Shown: positions 18,095-27,311, counted from the first letter of the stretch. The stretch is DNA of 64,000 nt from Microbacterium sp. ABRD28 (GCF_003850245.1 NZ_CP031015.1:3100001-3164000), one strand, 5' to 3'. Notes: a model not told the origin generated them from the sequence alone. Numbers and translations are program-made.

Positions 18095-19102
18095 GTGACC
18101 TCGCCCGTTCCGCCCCGGCTTCCGCGGCGGTCGGGCGCGCGGTTACGCCCCGATCTCGCAGCCGTGCCGGGCACCCCCGCGAGCGGCCCGCCGATCGAGA
18201 CCGAGTACCGTCCGCGGCATCCGCTCGACCTGCGTCGCGTGCTCCTCTTCCAGCGCCGGGGCTACGGCGATCCCACTCATCTCGATGACGGCCCGGTGAT
18301 CTGGCGCGCGTGCCGAACGCCGGAGGGCGTGGCGACCATCGCGATCCGCGCGGCCGCCGGCGGCGCGGTGCGCGGGGCGGCGTGGGGCCCGGGGGCGGCC
18401 TGGGCGATCGCTCAGCTGCCGGCGCTCTGCGGCAGGGACGACGACCTCGACGGGTTCGATGCGTCGCGTCACCCCCTCATCGCCGAGACCCATCGACGCA
18501 ATCCGGGTCTCCGGCTCGGTCGCACCGACCTCGTCTTCGACGCGCTGGCGGGCGCGATCATCGAGCAGAAGGTCACCGGCAAGCAGGCTTTCGCCGCGTG
18601 GCGGCGGATCGTGCGCGGGTTCGGCGAGCGCGCGCCCGGCCCGACGCCGGTGCCGATGTACGCACCGCCGTCGGTCGACGGCTGGCGGCACGTGCCGTCG
18701 TGGGCCTGGCATCGCGCCGGGCTCGAGCCACCGCAGGCGCGCACCCTCGTCGCCGCCGCGCAGCGGGGCACGCGCATCGAGCAGGCCACCCACGCCGCCG
18801 CGACGGGCGACGAGCGCGACCGCGTTCTCACCAGCCTCCCCGGGGTGGGAGTCTGGACCGCCGCCGAGACGCGGATCCGCGCCTTCGGCGACCCCGATGC
18901 CGTGAGCGTCGGCGACTACCACGTGGCCCACGAGGTCGGATTCGCCCTGACCGGTGCGCGCGCGGACGACGACGGGATGCTGGAACTCCTCGCCCCCTGG
19001 AAGGGCCACCGTCAGCGCGTCATCCGCCTCATCGGTCTCAGCGGAGTGCGGGAGCAGCGGCGCGGTCCCCGGGTGCACCCGGAAGACCACCGCGACCGAT
19101 GA
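18095..19102 (+). CDS. DNA-3-methyladenine glycosylase II-like (AlkA type)
   Basis: 335-residue HhH-GPD base-excision glycosylase. IIEQKVTGKQAFAAWRR (about 147-163) is the N-terminal core helix, LTSLPGVGVWTAAETRIRA (about 247-265) the helix-hairpin-helix, and the catalytic Asp is in SVGDYHVAHEVG (about 275). It should remove alkylated purines from DNA. GTG start at 18095 without a Shine-Dalgarno; TACCGT ends 6 bases upstream (leaderless type). A small membrane-protein gene follows 21 bases later with its own -10 element. Confidence 0.88.
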   Translation: MTSPVPPRLPRRSGARLRPDLAAVPGTPASGPPIETEYRPRHPLDLRRVLLFQRRGYGDPTHLDDGPVIWRACRTPEGVATIAIRAAAGGAVRGAAWGPGAAWAIAQLPALCGRDDDLDGFDASRHPLIAETHRRNPGLRLGRTDLVFDALAGAIIEQKVTGKQAFAAWRRIVRGFGERAPGPTPVPMYAPPSVDGWRHVPSWAWHRAGLEPPQARTLVAAAQRGTRIEQATHAAATGDERDRVLTSLPGVGVWTAAETRIRAFGDPDAVSVGDYHVAHEVGFALTGARADDDGMLELLAPWKGHRQRVIRLIGLSGVREQRRGPRVHPEDHRDR

Positions 19103-19123
19103 GCAGCGCCGTAGGCTGAGCGC

Positions 19124-19345
19124 ATGGCTTCTCGCACGGGCTGGCCTCGCGGCCGCACCAACTGGGTGATCGGCAGCATCCTCATCTTCGCCGGCGGCGC
19201 GTTGTTCGGACTGATCTGGGGATCGGTCGGGCTCGGGCTCGCTGTCGCGGCCGCCGTGTCGATCGGGTGGCTCATCGCCTACGAGTCGTGGCGGGGCCAG
19301 AAGGTCGGGCTGAACGACCCCGACGACGACGGCGCCCGCCTGTAG
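19124..19345 (+). CDS. Small two-segment membrane protein
   Basis: 73-residue protein of unknown function. Two hydrophobic segments (about residues 15-32 and 36-52) are preceded by a basic N-terminus and followed by a hydrophilic, acidic tail (NDPDDDGARL), so both ends are probably cytosolic. No Shine-Dalgarno; TAGGCT ends 6 bases before the ATG. The C-terminus converges on the S9 peptidase gene, 6 bases away. Confidence 0.7.
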   Translation: MASRTGWPRGRTNWVIGSILIFAGGALFGLIWGSVGLGLAVAAAVSIGWLIAYESWRGQKVGLNDPDDDGARL

Positions 19346-19351
19346 CGCGGG

Positions 19352-21478
19352 TCAGCCGAGGACGGCCGGGGGCGCGGACTCCTCACCGAGAACGTGCTCG
19401 GCGAGGAAGGCGAACACCGTTTCGTACCAGACGACAGCGTGCTGGGGCTTCAGGATCCAGTGATTCTCGTCGGGGAAGTACAGGAAGCGGTGGGGCATGC
19501 GCCCGTCGGCGTCGGCGTGGTGCTCGGCGAGATCCGACCAGAGGCGCAGCCCCTCGCCGATGGGCACCCGGTAATCCCTGTCGCCGTGGACGACGAGGAC
19601 GGGGGTGCGGATGTCGGCGACGAAGCGGTGCGGTGAGTGCTCGATCATCGCCTCGGGCGTGAAGATGCGCTGCCAGTAGTCCGCGCTGTCGGTCGTGCCC
19701 GCGAACTGGTCGAGTGCCCACAGGCTCGCGTGCGTGACGATCGCCCGGAACCGATCGGTGTGTCCGGCGACCCAGTTGGCCATGTACCCGCCGAACGATC
19801 CGCCCATCGCGGCGGTGCGGGACTCGTCGATGTCGTCGCGCGCGACGACGGCGTCGGTGATCGCCATGAGGTCGGTGTAGGGCTTGCCGCCCCAGCTGTT
19901 CCACCCGCGGGCGATGAACTCCAATCCGTAGCCGGTGGACAGCGCCGGGTCGGGAAGCAGCACGGCGTAGCCGCGTGCCGCGGCCAGGAGCGGCGCCCAC
20001 CGCCAGCTCCACGCGTTCCAGCTGTTGAGCGGGCCTCCGTGGATCCACAGCAGCAGCGGGGCCGGCGCCTCGGCCGACGCACCCTCGGGGAGCACGAGCC
20101 ACGCCCGCACCCGGGCGCCGTCTTCAGCCGTGGTCTCGACCTCGGTGATGCGACCGGGAACGGCCGGCGCGGGAGTGGGAGTGGCCAGGGGCGTCACCTC
20201 ACCCGACGGCTCGATCCGCACGGGGTGCGGGGGAACGAGCCACGAGGAGCGGAGCGCGACCAGCCCCCCGCCCGAGCGATCGATGCGGACATGCGAGTAC
20301 GTGAAGTCGTCCGAGACGATCGCCGTGACCTCGCTGTCCTCTTCGCCAGGGCTGCTCGTCAACGCGATCCGGAAGACCGGACCGCGCCCGTTGTCGTCGG
20401 CGGTGACGATCAGTGCGTCATCCGCCGCGGCGAAGGCGATCGACGACGGCCAACGGTCCCAGTCGGCGGCGACGCGTCGCGCGTCCGACCCATCGAGCTG
20501 CGAGACCCAGAGCTCCTGCTCGGTCGGCCCTGAGGGGGTGGTCACCGCGGTGCGCAGGAAGGCCAGGCGCGTGCCGTCGTGGCTGATCGCGGGCATCTCG
20601 ATGTCGAAGCCGTCTTCATCGCGCAGCACGGTGTGCGTTCCGGTGGCGACATCGATGCTCACCAGGATCCGTCGCCCGCCGCGCGCCTCGGGGCGATCGA
20701 TGCTGGCGACGAGGGTGGTGCCGTCGGGGCTCAGCGCGGCCTCGGCGTGCCGGAGGGCTCGGCCCGGAGCGGGCATCAGATCGGCGGGGCGCGGGAGGGT
20801 CGTCGGGTAGGGGGTCGGTTCGGCCGCCTCGGCCGTGAGGTGTGCGACGACCTCCGCTTCCTCGGTGGCGGTGTCTTCCACGGCCGCGGCGAGCGTGTCG
20901 GCGAGGCCCTCGAGGTCGACCGCGAGCAGGTGGGGCTCGGCGGGGCCCAGGTCGTGGTCCCAGAACCTGACCGGGTAGGAGTCGTGGAGGATCGCCGAGA
21001 CCTTCTTCTTCGTGCGCTCGGCACGTCGCGCCGCGTCATCCTCGATCGACGAGGCCGAACGCAGCAGCGGGGCCGAGACGACGACGCGTCCCGTCTGCTC
21101 CGCCGTCGCGGCGATGCTGCTCACGCCGCCGGCGAGCCGCGTCACCGGGCGGGCCTCACCGCCCTGCGCCGGGAGGAGCCAGAGCTGGCCCGGCTCGTCG
21201 TCGACATCCGATTCGATGTCATCGCGCGCCGAGACGAACAGGATGTCACCGCCCGGCGTGAACGCCGCACCGCTCTCGCCCTTCGCCGACCGGGTGAGGC
21301 GCCGGGGCGCACCGTCTCCCCGCACGGGCACCGCCCACAGGGAACGCTCGTACCCTGTGGCATCCTTCTTCAGAGCGGCCACCGTCAGCACCGCGGTGCT
21401 GCCGTCGGGCGAAAGGGCCAGACCTTCCACGCGAGGAAGGGCGATGTAGTCGTCGAGCGCGTCGAAGGGGGTGGGCAT
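19352..21478 (-). CDS. S9-family prolyl oligopeptidase-like serine peptidase
   Basis: 708-residue cytosolic peptidase of the S9 (acylaminoacyl-peptidase/prolyl oligopeptidase) family. Residues 1-430 form the beta-propeller (LSPDGSTAVLTVA and similar blades); the C-terminal hydrolase carries Ser561 in GGSFGGYMA, Asp635 in HGDRDYRVP and His673 in DENHWILKP, all three in place. There is no signal peptide. TAGCGT ends 6 bases before the ATG and GGGGGA lies directly upstream, so either a leaderless message or a very short leader is possible. Probably a general peptide-degrading enzyme. Confidence 0.92.
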   Translation of the reverse strand: MPTPFDALDDYIALPRVEGLALSPDGSTAVLTVAALKKDATGYERSLWAVPVRGDGAPRRLTRSAKGESGAAFTPGGDILFVSARDDIESDVDDEPGQLWLLPAQGGEARPVTRLAGGVSSIAATAEQTGRVVVSAPLLRSASSIEDDAARRAERTKKKVSAILHDSYPVRFWDHDLGPAEPHLLAVDLEGLADTLAAAVEDTATEEAEVVAHLTAEAAEPTPYPTTLPRPADLMPAPGRALRHAEAALSPDGTTLVASIDRPEARGGRRILVSIDVATGTHTVLRDEDGFDIEMPAISHDGTRLAFLRTAVTTPSGPTEQELWVSQLDGSDARRVAADWDRWPSSIAFAAADDALIVTADDNGRGPVFRIALTSSPGEEDSEVTAIVSDDFTYSHVRIDRSGGGLVALRSSWLVPPHPVRIEPSGEVTPLATPTPAPAVPGRITEVETTAEDGARVRAWLVLPEGASAEAPAPLLLWIHGGPLNSWNAWSWRWAPLLAAARGYAVLLPDPALSTGYGLEFIARGWNSWGGKPYTDLMAITDAVVARDDIDESRTAAMGGSFGGYMANWVAGHTDRFRAIVTHASLWALDQFAGTTDSADYWQRIFTPEAMIEHSPHRFVADIRTPVLVVHGDRDYRVPIGEGLRLWSDLAEHHADADGRMPHRFLYFPDENHWILKPQHAVVWYETVFAFLAEHVLGEESAPPAVLG

Positions 21479-21554
21479 TCCCCCACGCTAACCGAGCGCC
21501 TCGCGGACGCGGTCGACCGGGTGCGCCATGCTGTGGACGAGGAGAGGGGTGCCG

Positions 21555-22301
21555 ATGCTGGTCGCCGTCGTCGGAGGAACGGGAACCGTGGGCGCGCACG
21601 CCGTGCGTGCGCTGCGCGACAAGGGGCACGACGCCGTGGCGCTCAGCCGGGCGAGCGGCGTGGATGTCTCCGGGGGCGTGGGGCTGGATGACGCGCTCGT
21701 CGGCGTCGAGGCGGTCATCGACACCACCAACGTCTCCACGCTCTCCGCCAAGGCCTCGGTCGCGTTCTTCGAGGCCGGCACCCGGCACCTGCTCACCGCG
21801 GCCGATCGGGCGGGGGTGTCGCACCTGGTGACCCTCTCCATCGTCGGCGTCGACCGCATGCCGCACGACTACTACGCCGGCAAGGTGGGGCAGGAGCGCC
21901 TCGTCGCCGGGGGCGCGGTGCCGTGGAGCATCGTCCGCGCGACGCAGTTCCACGAGTTCGCGGCTCAGATCTACCGGCAGGCGGCCTTCGGACCGCTCCA
22001 CCTCGCACCGCGGGCACGCCTCCAGCCCGTCGCCGCCGCGGAGGTGGGGGCCTACCTCGCCGAGGTCGCCGTCGGCGCCCCGCAGGGGCGCGCGCAGGAG
22101 ATCGCCGGCCCGCTCGAGGAGGCGCTCGACCGGATGGTGCAGGACTACGCCGGCACCCTCGACGAGAAAGTGTGGACGCCGTCGGTGAGCCTGCCGGGAA
22201 AGCAGATGAAGGCCCTCCGGGACGGCCTCGGCCTCCCCGTCGGCGAGCCCCGCCGCGGCTACCAGACGTACGCGGAGTGGCTCACATCTCGCCGTGCGTG
22301 A
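21555..22301 (+). CDS. NAD(P)-binding atypical SDR (NmrA-like)
   Basis: 248-residue Rossmann protein of the NAD(P)H-binding atypical SDR group. The nucleotide loop is VVGGTGTVGAHAVRAL (4-19), the DTTN and SIVGVDR segments follow at the second and fourth strands, and YYAGKVGQE (about 105-113) gives the YxxxK. The ATG at 21555 has GAGAGGGG 5 bases upstream; an in-frame upstream start at 21528 is weaker. It diverges from the peptidase gene. Substrate unknown; could also be a redox sensor. Confidence 0.82.
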   Translation: MLVAVVGGTGTVGAHAVRALRDKGHDAVALSRASGVDVSGGVGLDDALVGVEAVIDTTNVSTLSAKASVAFFEAGTRHLLTAADRAGVSHLVTLSIVGVDRMPHDYYAGKVGQERLVAGGAVPWSIVRATQFHEFAAQIYRQAAFGPLHLAPRARLQPVAAAEVGAYLAEVAVGAPQGRAQEIAGPLEEALDRMVQDYAGTLDEKVWTPSVSLPGKQMKALRDGLGLPVGEPRRGYQTYAEWLTSRRA

Positions 22302-22389
22302 GCGGCTCACCGGTCCCGCCTCGTGAGGCCCGACCCTTCTGGTGCCGGCGCGGAAGCAGTCGTATCGTTGGCGCCAGGAGGTGATGGTC

Positions 22390-22569
22390 ATGGCTGAGAT
22401 CGGCGATCGCGTCATCATCCACGGCAGGACAGTGGGCGCTGCGGAGCGGACCGGCGTGGTGACCGGCGTCCGCGGGCACGCCGACGAACCGCTCCTGGTC
22501 GTCCGCTTCGATGACGGTCACGAATCGATGCTCTCGCCGGGAAGCGACTGCGTCATCGTGCCGCACTGA
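22390..22569 (+). CDS. DUF1918 family protein
   Basis: 59-residue protein of the DUF1918 type: MAEIGDRVIIHGRTVG, then TGVVTGVRG, LLVVRFDDGHESMLSPGSD and a final CVIVPH. This is a small SH3-like beta-barrel found widely in actinobacteria, function unknown. The ATG at 22390 has AGGAGG 8 bases upstream; the ATG two codons earlier is too close to it. Confidence 0.85.
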   Translation: MAEIGDRVIIHGRTVGAAERTGVVTGVRGHADEPLLVVRFDDGHESMLSPGSDCVIVPH

Positions 22570-22609
22570 GTGCGGCGCGGGACGGGCGGTGTGGAGGTGT
22601 GCGAGATGG

Positions 22610-23443
22610 CTACATCTCTTCGTGCGTGAGCGGGTCGCCGTCCCACAGACGACCGCGCTCGAGGCCGGAGATCTCGGCGACCTCGTCGGCGCTGAGAGAG
22701 AAGTCGAAGATGTCGGCGTTCTCACGCTGACGCTCGGGGTCGGCCGACTTCGGGATCGCGGTGCTGCCGAGCTCGACGTGCCACCGCAGCACGATCTGCG
22801 TCGGCGTCTTACCGTGCGCCTCGGCGAGCTGGACGATCACCCGCTCGGTGAGAAGCTCGCTGCGCCGCGCGAGCGGGCTCCAGCTCTCGGTGCGGACGCC
22901 GAGCTCGTCGTGGAAGGCGCGAAGCTTCGCCTGCGGGAAGTAGGGGTGGAGCTCCACCTGGTTCACGGCCGGAACGACACCGGTCGCGTCGACGAGTTCG
23001 GTGAGCATCTCCTCGGTGAAGTTCGACACCCCGATCGATCCGACCAGACCGGCCTCGCGCGCATCGATCATGCCGCGCCAGGTGTCGATGTACTTCCCCA
23101 CGCTCGGGTTGGGCCAGTGGATGAGGTGAAGGTCGATGCGCTCGAGGCCGAGCCGGTCGAGCGAGTCGCGGATGCTCCGCACCGCCTCGGTGCGGCCGTG
23201 CTCACGCCCGGGGATCTTCGACGTCACGAGGATCTCGTCGCGAGGGACGGATGACCGCCGCACAGCCTCGCCGACCTCGCGCTCGTTCTCGTAGTTGACC
23301 GCCGAGTCGAGCAGCCGATAGCCGGTGTCGAGCGCCGCGACGATCGCGTCCGAGCCCTCCGCTCCGCGCAGGTTGTACGTGCCGAGCCCCACCTGGGGGA
23401 AGGACACACCGTCATTGAGGGTCACCGTCGGAATGGAGATCAT
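22610..23443 (-). CDS. Aldo/keto reductase
   Basis: 277-residue NADPH-dependent reductase of the AKR superfamily (AKR5-like). The tetrad is Asp46, Tyr51 (SAVNYENE), Lys76 (VTSKIPG) and His109 (HLIHWPNP); SIGVSNFTEEML and the coenzyme segment TAIPKSADPERQREN are intact. It probably reduces small aldehydes or keto-acids. The ATG at 23443 has CACAAT ending 6 bases upstream, typical of the leaderless starts in this window; GGAG lies only 2 bases away. Convergent with the DUF1918 gene. Confidence 0.92.
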   Translation of the reverse strand: MISIPTVTLNDGVSFPQVGLGTYNLRGAEGSDAIVAALDTGYRLLDSAVNYENEREVGEAVRRSSVPRDEILVTSKIPGREHGRTEAVRSIRDSLDRLGLERIDLHLIHWPNPSVGKYIDTWRGMIDAREAGLVGSIGVSNFTEEMLTELVDATGVVPAVNQVELHPYFPQAKLRAFHDELGVRTESWSPLARRSELLTERVIVQLAEAHGKTPTQIVLRWHVELGSTAIPKSADPERQRENADIFDFSLSADEVAEISGLERGRLWDGDPLTHEEM

Positions 23444-23558
23444 GTCTCCATTGTGGCCGCGGCCCGGCATCCGACCTCCACTCTTGACGCGACGATCACC
23501 GCCCAACCCGTGCCCGCAGCGCGATAGCGTCGGAAGGGGAGCACTCGAGGAGGAGACC

Positions 23559-23960
23559 ATGCCCGACGATCCGCTGCGGCCGCAGACCCAGGCTCTGCTC
23601 GACGCCGTCAACGCGCTCGATCTCGACGCGCTCCGCGCGATGGTCGACGACGATTACGGCATCGTCGACGTCGATCCTCAGGGACAGTCGGTCGTGATCG
23701 AGACCAAGGACGCGTGGGATGCCTACATGACCACGAACTTCGCGGCGATGCGGGCCGCGGGCGCCGCGCTGTCGTCTCGGGTGACGGGGTATCACGGCGA
23801 AGAGGCCGGGGAGATGGGTTACTCGGTGGTGACGTTCGTCCAGCGGGTGCAGATCGGTGAGACCGTGATCGAGAATCCGTGCGTCGCCACGATCGTGTGG
23901 AAGCGGACCCCGGAGGGCTGGAAAGAGGCCCGCTGGCACTGCTCCCCCGCCCCGGCCTGA
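23559..23960 (+). CDS. NTF2-like (SnoaL/DUF4440-type) protein
   Basis: 133-residue single-domain cone-fold protein. PQTQALLDAVNALDLDALRAM is the first helix and VDDDYGIVDVDPQG the first strand; it ends with VWKRTPEGWKEARWHCSP, the usual last strands of NTF2-like proteins. Such proteins are binding or small-molecule enzymes; the substrate cannot be told. AGGAGGAG lies 3 to 5 bases before the ATG. It stands alone, diverging from the aldo/keto reductase. Confidence 0.75.
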   Translation: MPDDPLRPQTQALLDAVNALDLDALRAMVDDDYGIVDVDPQGQSVVIETKDAWDAYMTTNFAAMRAAGAALSSRVTGYHGEEAGEMGYSVVTFVQRVQIGETVIENPCVATIVWKRTPEGWKEARWHCSPAPA

Positions 23961-23987
23961 CACCCGGCCGGCGGGCGGCGCTCGGAT

Positions 23988-24272
23988 CTACAGGTCTTCG
24001 GGCACGAGATCGCCCTGTCCCTCCTCGCCGAGCTCGGCGGCAACCGGGTCCTCCCCCTGCGTCTCGGGCTGGAGGGCCTCATCGAGGTAGGGCTCCTCCG
24101 GGCCGTCGGCGGCGACGGTGTCGGCGTCGGGAAGGCGCCCCTCGAACTCGAGCTGGGCGAGGTCGTCCTCGCCCCCGACCGTGGTGTCCGCCACGCCGGG
24201 GCTCGTTTCGCCGACGACCTCGAGGCCCGCCTGCTCGTCGCGCTCGGGGGTGGTTTCGCTGAAGCCGCTCAT
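23988..24272 (-). CDS. Small acidic hypothetical protein
   Basis: Unrecognised 94-residue protein, very acidic (QLEFEGRLPDADTVAADGPEE), with no Cys, Lys or membrane segment; probably disordered. GAGGA lies 4 to 5 bases before the ATG at 24272. Composition and size resemble the coupled pair at 1609-2183. It precedes no obvious partner; the TetR gene upstream is on the same strand, 88 bases away. Confidence 0.55.
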   Translation of the reverse strand: MSGFSETTPERDEQAGLEVVGETSPGVADTTVGGEDDLAQLEFEGRLPDADTVAADGPEEPYLDEALQPETQGEDPVAAELGEEGQGDLVPEDL

Positions 24273-24360
24273 GTGATCCTCTTCTCCTCGGTGGTGGACA
24301 CCCGAGTACACCGCGGATCGAGGCCTCTCTGCACCGGGGTGACGACGAGCGCGCGCTCGC

Positions 24361-25014
24361 CTATGCTTCTCCGGGCGGCGCGGTCGTGCCGCGCACGCCG
24401 ACGATCGCCGAGTCGACGACGCTCGCCGCGAGGGCGTCGACGAGTTCGCGCGGCTGCCAGCGCACCGGGCCGTGCACGGCGATGTCGGCGAAGCCGTGCA
24501 CCGCCGACCAGCACGGCCATTCGGCCAGGGGGCGGCGCTCAGGGGCGAGCGCACCGGCATCCACCATCTCGTCGAGCACGTCCATCAGCAGCCGGAAAGG
24601 CGCGACGATCTCGTCGTCTAGCGTGACGATCCCCTCGCTGGCCCGGGTGTCCTGCGTGAAGAAGGCGGTCTCGAACCAGCCGCGCTCGTCGACGGCGAAG
24701 GCGATGTAGGCCAGGCCCACGCGACGGAGCCGCTCGATGGATGCCGCAGCGCGGCCGAGTCCGGACGGGGTGGCCGCGACGCGCTCGGCGATCGCCTCGG
24801 CCAGCAGTCGCTGCGCCTGCCCGGCGACCGCGCGGACCAGGTGGTCGCGGTCGGAGAAGTGCCGGTACGCGGCGTTCGGCGAGACGCCGACGGCGCGGGT
24901 GATCTCCCGGAGCGAGACGGCGCTCGGTCCTCCCTCCCGCGCTCGCGCGAGCCCCTCGTGGACCAGCGCATGTCGGAGGTCGCCGTGATGATACGTGCGA
25001 GCGGAATCGGCCAT
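24361..25014 (-). CDS. TetR/AcrR-family repressor
   Basis: 217-residue regulator. The N-terminal helix-turn-helix is TYHHGDLRHALVHEGLARAR, then VSLREITRAVGVSPNAAYRHF with the recognition helix at about 40-55; a WHG-type ligand-binding C-terminus follows. The ATG at 25014 has GGAGG upstream. It diverges from a drug-efflux-like MFS gene, with a perfect inverted repeat at 25056-25074 between them, so it should repress both until a ligand binds. Confidence 0.92.
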   Translation of the reverse strand: MADSARTYHHGDLRHALVHEGLARAREGGPSAVSLREITRAVGVSPNAAYRHFSDRDHLVRAVAGQAQRLLAEAIAERVAATPSGLGRAAASIERLRRVGLAYIAFAVDERGWFETAFFTQDTRASEGIVTLDDEIVAPFRLLMDVLDEMVDAGALAPERRPLAEWPCWSAVHGFADIAVHGPVRWQPRELVDALAASVVDSAIVGVRGTTAPPGEA

Positions 25015-25055
25015 TGCCTCCTCCGCTCCGGGTGTGTAGATTGGCGCCACCGCCG

Positions 25056-25074
25056 ATGTTCACGGTGTGAACAT
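25056..25074. promoter_or_regulatory. TetR operator between regulator and MFS gene
   Basis: ATGTTCAC (25056-25063) and GTGAACAT (25067-25074) are a perfect inverted repeat around GGT. It lies 42 bases before the tetR start and 54 before the MFS start, the place for a shared operator. Confidence 0.85.
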
Positions 25075-25128
25075 GAGTCTACCGCAGCAGGCGGGCCGGC
25101 CGGCATCACCACGACGGGAACGAGAACG

Positions 25129-26565
25129 ATGAGCACGCAGACCACGGATGCGGCGGCGTACACCCCCGGCCCGCGGACGGTTCGGGCCTTCTACCAGGTG
25201 CTCGTGAACACCGCCGTCGCGAACGTGACGTCGAGCTACCTGTGGTGGGCGCTGACCTTCTGGGCCTACCTCGAGACGGGGTCGGTGCTCGCGACCTCCA
25301 TCATCGGCGGGTCGTACATGCTCCTCGTCGCTCTTCTCGGCGTGGTCTTCGGGGTCCTCGTCGATCATATGAAGAAGAAGGCCGTCATGCTGCTCTCGAG
25401 CACCGTGACACTCGTGACCTACCTTCTGGCCGGGGCGCTGTACCTGTCGTTCCCCGAGAGCGTGCTGGTCGACTGGGGCGGACCCTGGTTCTGGTTGTTC
25501 GCCGGGGTCATCCTGATCGGCGGCGTGGTCGAGAACCTTCGCAACATCGCACTCTCGACCACCGTCACGCTGCTGATCCCCTCCGACCGGCGCGACCGCG
25601 CCAACGGACTGGTCGGAGCCGTCCACGGCATCGCCTTCATGGTCACGAGCGTCTTCTCCGGTCTGTCCGTCGGTCTCCTCGGTATGGGATGGACCGTGGT
25701 CATCGCGATCGCCGCGACCGCCGTGGCGCTGACCCACCTGCTCTTCGTGCCGATCCCCGAACGCGGCGTGGTGCACGTCGAAGGCGTCGTACCGCAGACG
25801 GGGTTCCGCGGCGTCATCCCCGCGGTCATCGTCGTTCCGGGACTCCTCGCCCTCATCCTTTTCACCACCTTCAACAACCTCGTCGGCGGCGTGTTCATGG
25901 CACTCATGGACCCGTACGGCCTGGAACTCTTCTCGGTCGAGGTGTGGGGCATCATCCTCGGCATCACGAGCTTCGGCTTCATCATCGGCGGGGGCCTCGT
26001 GGCCAAGTTCGGTCTGGGCAGGAACCCGGTGCGAACTCTCCTCCTCGTCAACGTCGCCATCGCGATCCTCGGGATGACCTTCGCGATCCGCGAGTGGTGG
26101 TGGCTGTACGCGCTGGGACTGCTGATCTTCATGTGCCTCATGCCGATCGCCGAGGCGTCGGAGCAGACGATCATCCAGCGGGTCGTGCCCTTCGAGTCGC
26201 AAGGGCGCGTCTTCGGCTTCGCCGCCAGTGTCGAGTCGGCCGCAGCTCCCGTGTCTGCGTTCATCGTCGGGCCACTCGCGCAGTTCTGGCTGATCCCCTA
26301 CATGAACTCCGAGGCGGGTCAGTCCTCCCTCGGCTGGCTGCTCGGACCGGGCGAGGCTCGCGGCATCGCCCTGGTCTTCGTCGCAGCGAGCGCGATCCTG
26401 CTGATCGTCGTGCTGCTGGCCTTCGCCTCGGCACCGTACCGACGGTTGTCGCGGGCGTACGCCACAGCGCCGCCCCCCGCCTCTGCCGAGCCGGGCGGAG
26501 CGGAGACGGAATCATCCGCAACGGTCGGTGAGGCCGGCCAAGACCTTCGGTCGGCGGTGCGCTGA
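25129..26565 (+). CDS. MFS transporter
   Basis: 478-residue membrane protein with about 12 hydrophobic segments. The motif A-like loop between segments 2 and 3 is FGVLVDHMKKKAVML, and a second basic loop (LLIPSDRRDRANG) lies at mid-protein. The tail (SEPGGAETESSATVG) is hydrophilic. Divergent from a TetR regulator with an operator between them, so it is probably an inducible efflux pump. The ATG at 25129 has only a weak GGGAACGAG site. A DUF899 gene follows 34 bases later on the same strand. Confidence 0.9.
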   Translation: MSTQTTDAAAYTPGPRTVRAFYQVLVNTAVANVTSSYLWWALTFWAYLETGSVLATSIIGGSYMLLVALLGVVFGVLVDHMKKKAVMLLSSTVTLVTYLLAGALYLSFPESVLVDWGGPWFWLFAGVILIGGVVENLRNIALSTTVTLLIPSDRRDRANGLVGAVHGIAFMVTSVFSGLSVGLLGMGWTVVIAIAATAVALTHLLFVPIPERGVVHVEGVVPQTGFRGVIPAVIVVPGLLALILFTTFNNLVGGVFMALMDPYGLELFSVEVWGIILGITSFGFIIGGGLVAKFGLGRNPVRTLLLVNVAIAILGMTFAIREWWWLYALGLLIFMCLMPIAEASEQTIIQRVVPFESQGRVFGFAASVESAAAPVSAFIVGPLAQFWLIPYMNSEAGQSSLGWLLGPGEARGIALVFVAASAILLIVVLLAFASAPYRRLSRAYATAPPPASAEPGGAETESSATVGEAGQDLRSAVR

Positions 26566-26599
26566 CCCGCGGAATCCGTTCGTCGACGAAAGGAAACCC

Positions 26600-27304
26600 A
26601 TGAGCACCACGACATCCGCCCTCCCCCCGGTCGTCACCGAGGACGAGTGGCGCGACGAGCTCGCGGCGCTGCGCGCTCGCGAGAAGGCCGCCACCCGTGA
26701 GCTCGACGCGATTGCCGCGCAGCGGCGACGCCTGCCGATGGTGAAGCTTCCCGACTATGTGCTGGAAGGGCCGGCGGGCCCCGTGCGGCTCGTGGACATC
26801 TTCGGAGGCAGATCGCAGTTGATCACCTACCACCACATGTGGGAGCCCGGAGCCGAGTGGCAGTGCGGCGGCTGCACGTCCTTCACCTCGCAGTTCACGC
26901 GGCTCGGGTTCCTCGACCACTACGACGCGCAGTTCGTCGTCGTGACCCAGGGCGCGATCGAGGAGGCCCTCGCCTACCGCGAGAAGGTGGGCAACCGGAT
27001 GGATTGGTACTCGACCGCGAACAGTCCCTTCGGGGCCGATATGGATGCTCCGGCCGGGGGCGGGTTCGCCGTGAACGTGTTCCTCCGCGACGGCGACACC
27101 GTCTACCGCACGTGGCACACCAACGGACGCGGAACCGAGCAGCTCAGCCACACCTTCGCCCTCGTCGACCTGCTGCCGTGGGGGCGCCAGGAGGACTGGC
27201 AGGACTCTCCCGAAGGGTGGCCGCAGGAGCCGACTTACTCACGCTGGGTCGATCCCGGCGAGATCGCCGCGCGGTACGGAGCCTCCTCCGGCCACCAGGA
27301 CTGA
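26600..27304 (+). CDS. DUF899 family thioredoxin-like protein
   Basis: 234-residue protein of the DUF899 family. The N-terminus is a charged helix; YHHMWEPGAEWQCGGCTSF (about 76-94) holds the CGGC redox-type motif, and the remainder follows the thioredoxin-like fold. Function unknown; a peroxiredoxin-like or thiol-dependent role is often guessed. AAAGGA lies 5 bases before the ATG. It follows the MFS gene and may share its TetR-controlled transcript. Confidence 0.85.
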   Translation: MSTTTSALPPVVTEDEWRDELAALRAREKAATRELDAIAAQRRRLPMVKLPDYVLEGPAGPVRLVDIFGGRSQLITYHHMWEPGAEWQCGGCTSFTSQFTRLGFLDHYDAQFVVVTQGAIEEALAYREKVGNRMDWYSTANSPFGADMDAPAGGGFAVNVFLRDGDTVYRTWHTNGRGTEQLSHTFALVDLLPWGRQEDWQDSPEGWPQEPTYSRWVDPGEIAARYGASSGHQD

Positions 27305-27311
27305 GGGCGGG

